A stretch of DNA of 44,577 nucleotides. Origin: Pseudomonadota bacterium. Lineage in GTDB: Bacteria; Myxococcota_A; UBA796; GCA-2862545. Position 1 is the stretch's first letter, and each line of letters opens with the position of its first letter. This document shows positions 43,862 through 44,577 of this stretch, piece after piece. The translations under genes and the position numbers were made by a program. The DNA is taken from the NCBI GenBank assembly GCA_947475315.1, contig CANJMY010000023.1, positions 1 to 44,577 on the forward strand. Direction: 5' to 3'. The notes under the pieces are model-generated. The model ran no database searches. It worked only from the letters and a program-made list of their open reading frames with translations, and was not told the origin of the DNA.

Positions 43862-43990
43862 GGGCTGAGTTGGTGGGGGCGTCCCACAGCGCACCCTTCG
43901 GGTGGGGCTGAGTTGGTGGGGGCGTCCCACGGCGCACCCTTCGGGTGGGGCTGAGTTGGTGGGGGCGACCCACGGCGCACCCTTCGGGTG
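43862..43990. repeat. three tandem 43-base repeats downstream of sppA
   Basis: Copies at 43862-43904, 43905-43947 and 43948-43990 differ at two positions, one in the first copy (A for G) and one in the third (A for T). Each contains two small inverted repeats: GTGGG/CCCAC around a 5-base loop, and CACCC/GGGTG around TTC. The T-to-A change falls in a loop and leaves the stem intact, which hints at selection on structure. Confidence 0.9.
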
Positions 43991-44008
43991 GGGAAGGTTT
44001 CGCAGACC

Positions 44009-44139
44009 CGGCCTGCGGCGCGTCGCTCGCCGCTCGGGCCGGGCAACCCCCTAGAACGGGCCTGAAGGCGCGATTCTCTCGCGGGTCGGCCTGCGGCGCA
44101 TCGCTCGCCGCTCGGGCCGGGCACCCCCTGGAACGGGCC
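44009..44139. repeat. two 54/53-base direct repeats 78 bases apart
   Basis: Copies at 44009-44062 and 44087-44139 both begin CGGCCTGCGGCGC and end GAACGGGCC. They differ at a few positions and by one missing base. They follow the 43-base array and are separated by 24 unrelated bases. Their function is unknown. Confidence 0.85.
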
Positions 44140-44200
44140 CACACACGCGCCTCGGACTTTCGGCGGCGCCCGGCTGCGACTTGGCCTGATCGCCGGGGCT

Positions 44201-44236
44201 GCGCGCGCACGGACCTTTGACGGTCCGCACGCGCGC
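44201..44236. repeat. 36-base imperfect hairpin with GGACC/GGTCC inner stem
   Basis: Arms 44201-44215 and 44222-44236 pair at 13 of 15 positions around a 6-base loop (TTTGAC). The inner CGGACC/GGTCCG stem recurs in the terminal inverted repeat of the window. Confidence 0.6.
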
Positions 44237-44519
44237 ACCCCGTCGCGGCCAGTCTCCGCCTGACGTCGTCGGAGGGGAGGCGCGCGAGTGGGCCCTTTCG
44301 GAGGGTCCGAGGAAATTGGGGCTGTCTCGGGTGCGGGCGGGACGGGCGACGCAAAGAGCTCGCGCTGCTCGCGCTGCCCGCGGCGCCCGCGCCGTCCGCG
44401 CTGCACCGGGGCCGCCGCGCCGCCAACACCCGGCAATGAGCCCGAAAACAAACCCCACGGACCCGCGATGAGGGCCCGTTGGCGCGCCCTTCGCAGCGCT
44501 GTCAGGCGCAGGCTGGCCG

Positions 44520-44574
44520 CGCAGGGATCTGTCGCAGCGGACCGTTTCCAGGTCCGCGGAGGCAGATCCCTGCG
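44520..44574. repeat. nested inverted repeat at the window edge
   Basis: CGCAGGGATCTG (44520-44531) and CAGATCCCTGCG (44563-44574) are perfect 12-base arms. Inside them GCGGACC (44537-44543) and GGTCCGC (44551-44557) form a second perfect 7-base stem. The unpaired gaps are five bases on each side, and the right one is GGAGG. The element could be a structured RNA, a cruciform site or a repeat-family end; it may continue past the window. Confidence 0.65.
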
Positions 44575-44577
44575 ATC

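Larger units (their letters stand above)
43849..44577. other. 729-base non-coding stretch rich in repeats and hairpins
   Basis: No supported gene was found between the sppA stop and the window edge. It contains three 43-base tandem repeats, a pair of 54-base repeats, a 36-base hairpin and a terminal nested inverted repeat, each listed separately. Long open frames on the minus strand here are low-complexity and Pro/Arg-rich and look like by-products of the repeats and of high GC. Confidence 0.7.

Noticed and set aside
43862-44139. CRISPR array
   Set aside because: The 43-base copies abut with no spacers, and no cas genes are present.
41911-44451. Long minus-strand open frame opposite sppA and the repeats (846 codons)
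   Set aside because: It runs antisense to a clear SppA and its composition is Arg/Gly/Val/Ala low-complexity. It is a by-product of high GC.
44468-44577. Possible start of a gene running off the window
   Set aside because: An ATG frame stays open to the edge, but it is very Arg-rich, has no clear ribosome site and lies across a perfect nested inverted repeat.

Overview
The window is GC-rich (roughly 70%) and gene-dense. Many genes overlap by 4 bases and non-ATG starts are common. A lipoprotein with MopE-like Asp-rich repeats, several other lipoproteins of unknown function, and a member of what I recognise as the TIGR04552 family all suggest Myxococcota or a related former deltaproteobacterium. 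No rRNA, tRNA, phage, transposase or CRISPR array was recognised, so this is a chromosomal stretch that mixes housekeeping and accessory genes.

Layout. 1-2.5 kb: a gene tail, then a leftward pair made of a Fic-domain protein and an unknown helical protein; a phased direct-repeat control region lies upstream of the Fic gene. 2.7-10.1 kb: a ketosteroid-isomerase-like protein, then a long leftward run (two unknown proteins, one of them a lipoprotein, an aldehyde dehydrogenase, a GH27 lipoprotein, a methyltransferase and an MDR oxidoreductase). 10.3-14.7 kb: a DEAD-box helicase, then a 1010-residue lipoprotein with a CxxC/Asp repeat array and an AT-richer beta-helix region. 14.8-17.3 kb: DUF1232 protein, Tat-exported small subunit and GMC flavin oxidoreductase. 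17.3-19.4 kb: TatD hydrolase, NifU-type Fe-S carrier and low-molecular-weight phosphatase. 19.4-23.6 kb: a divergent RelA/SpoT-like protein back to back with rsgA, and a dockerin-tailed lipoprotein behind rsgA. 23.6-32.5 kb: pdxH, a chalcone-isomerase-like protein, pyruvate kinase, a second TatD, LD-carboxypeptidase, an MBL-fold hydrolase, accD-folC, holB and a 61-residue basic protein. 32.5-36.7 kb: thiolase with a membrane-anchored partner, a Dam-type methylase with an unusual control region, and a saccharopine-dehydrogenase-like reductase. 36.8-41.9 kb: three polytopic membrane proteins. 42.0-44.6 kb: sppA followed by a 729-base repeat- and hairpin-rich non-coding stretch.

The most interesting point is the pair at 19.4-21.5 kb. 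The leftward protein keeps the two acidic catalytic positions and the C-terminal motif spacing of (p)ppGpp synthetases in a divergent setting. It shares a 68-base intergenic region with RsgA, a ribosome-assembly GTPase known elsewhere to bind (p)ppGpp. Two further candidates for undescribed regulation are the GATC-dense inverted-repeat region upstream of the Dam-type gene and the three 12-base repeats spaced exactly 32 bases apart upstream of the Fic gene.
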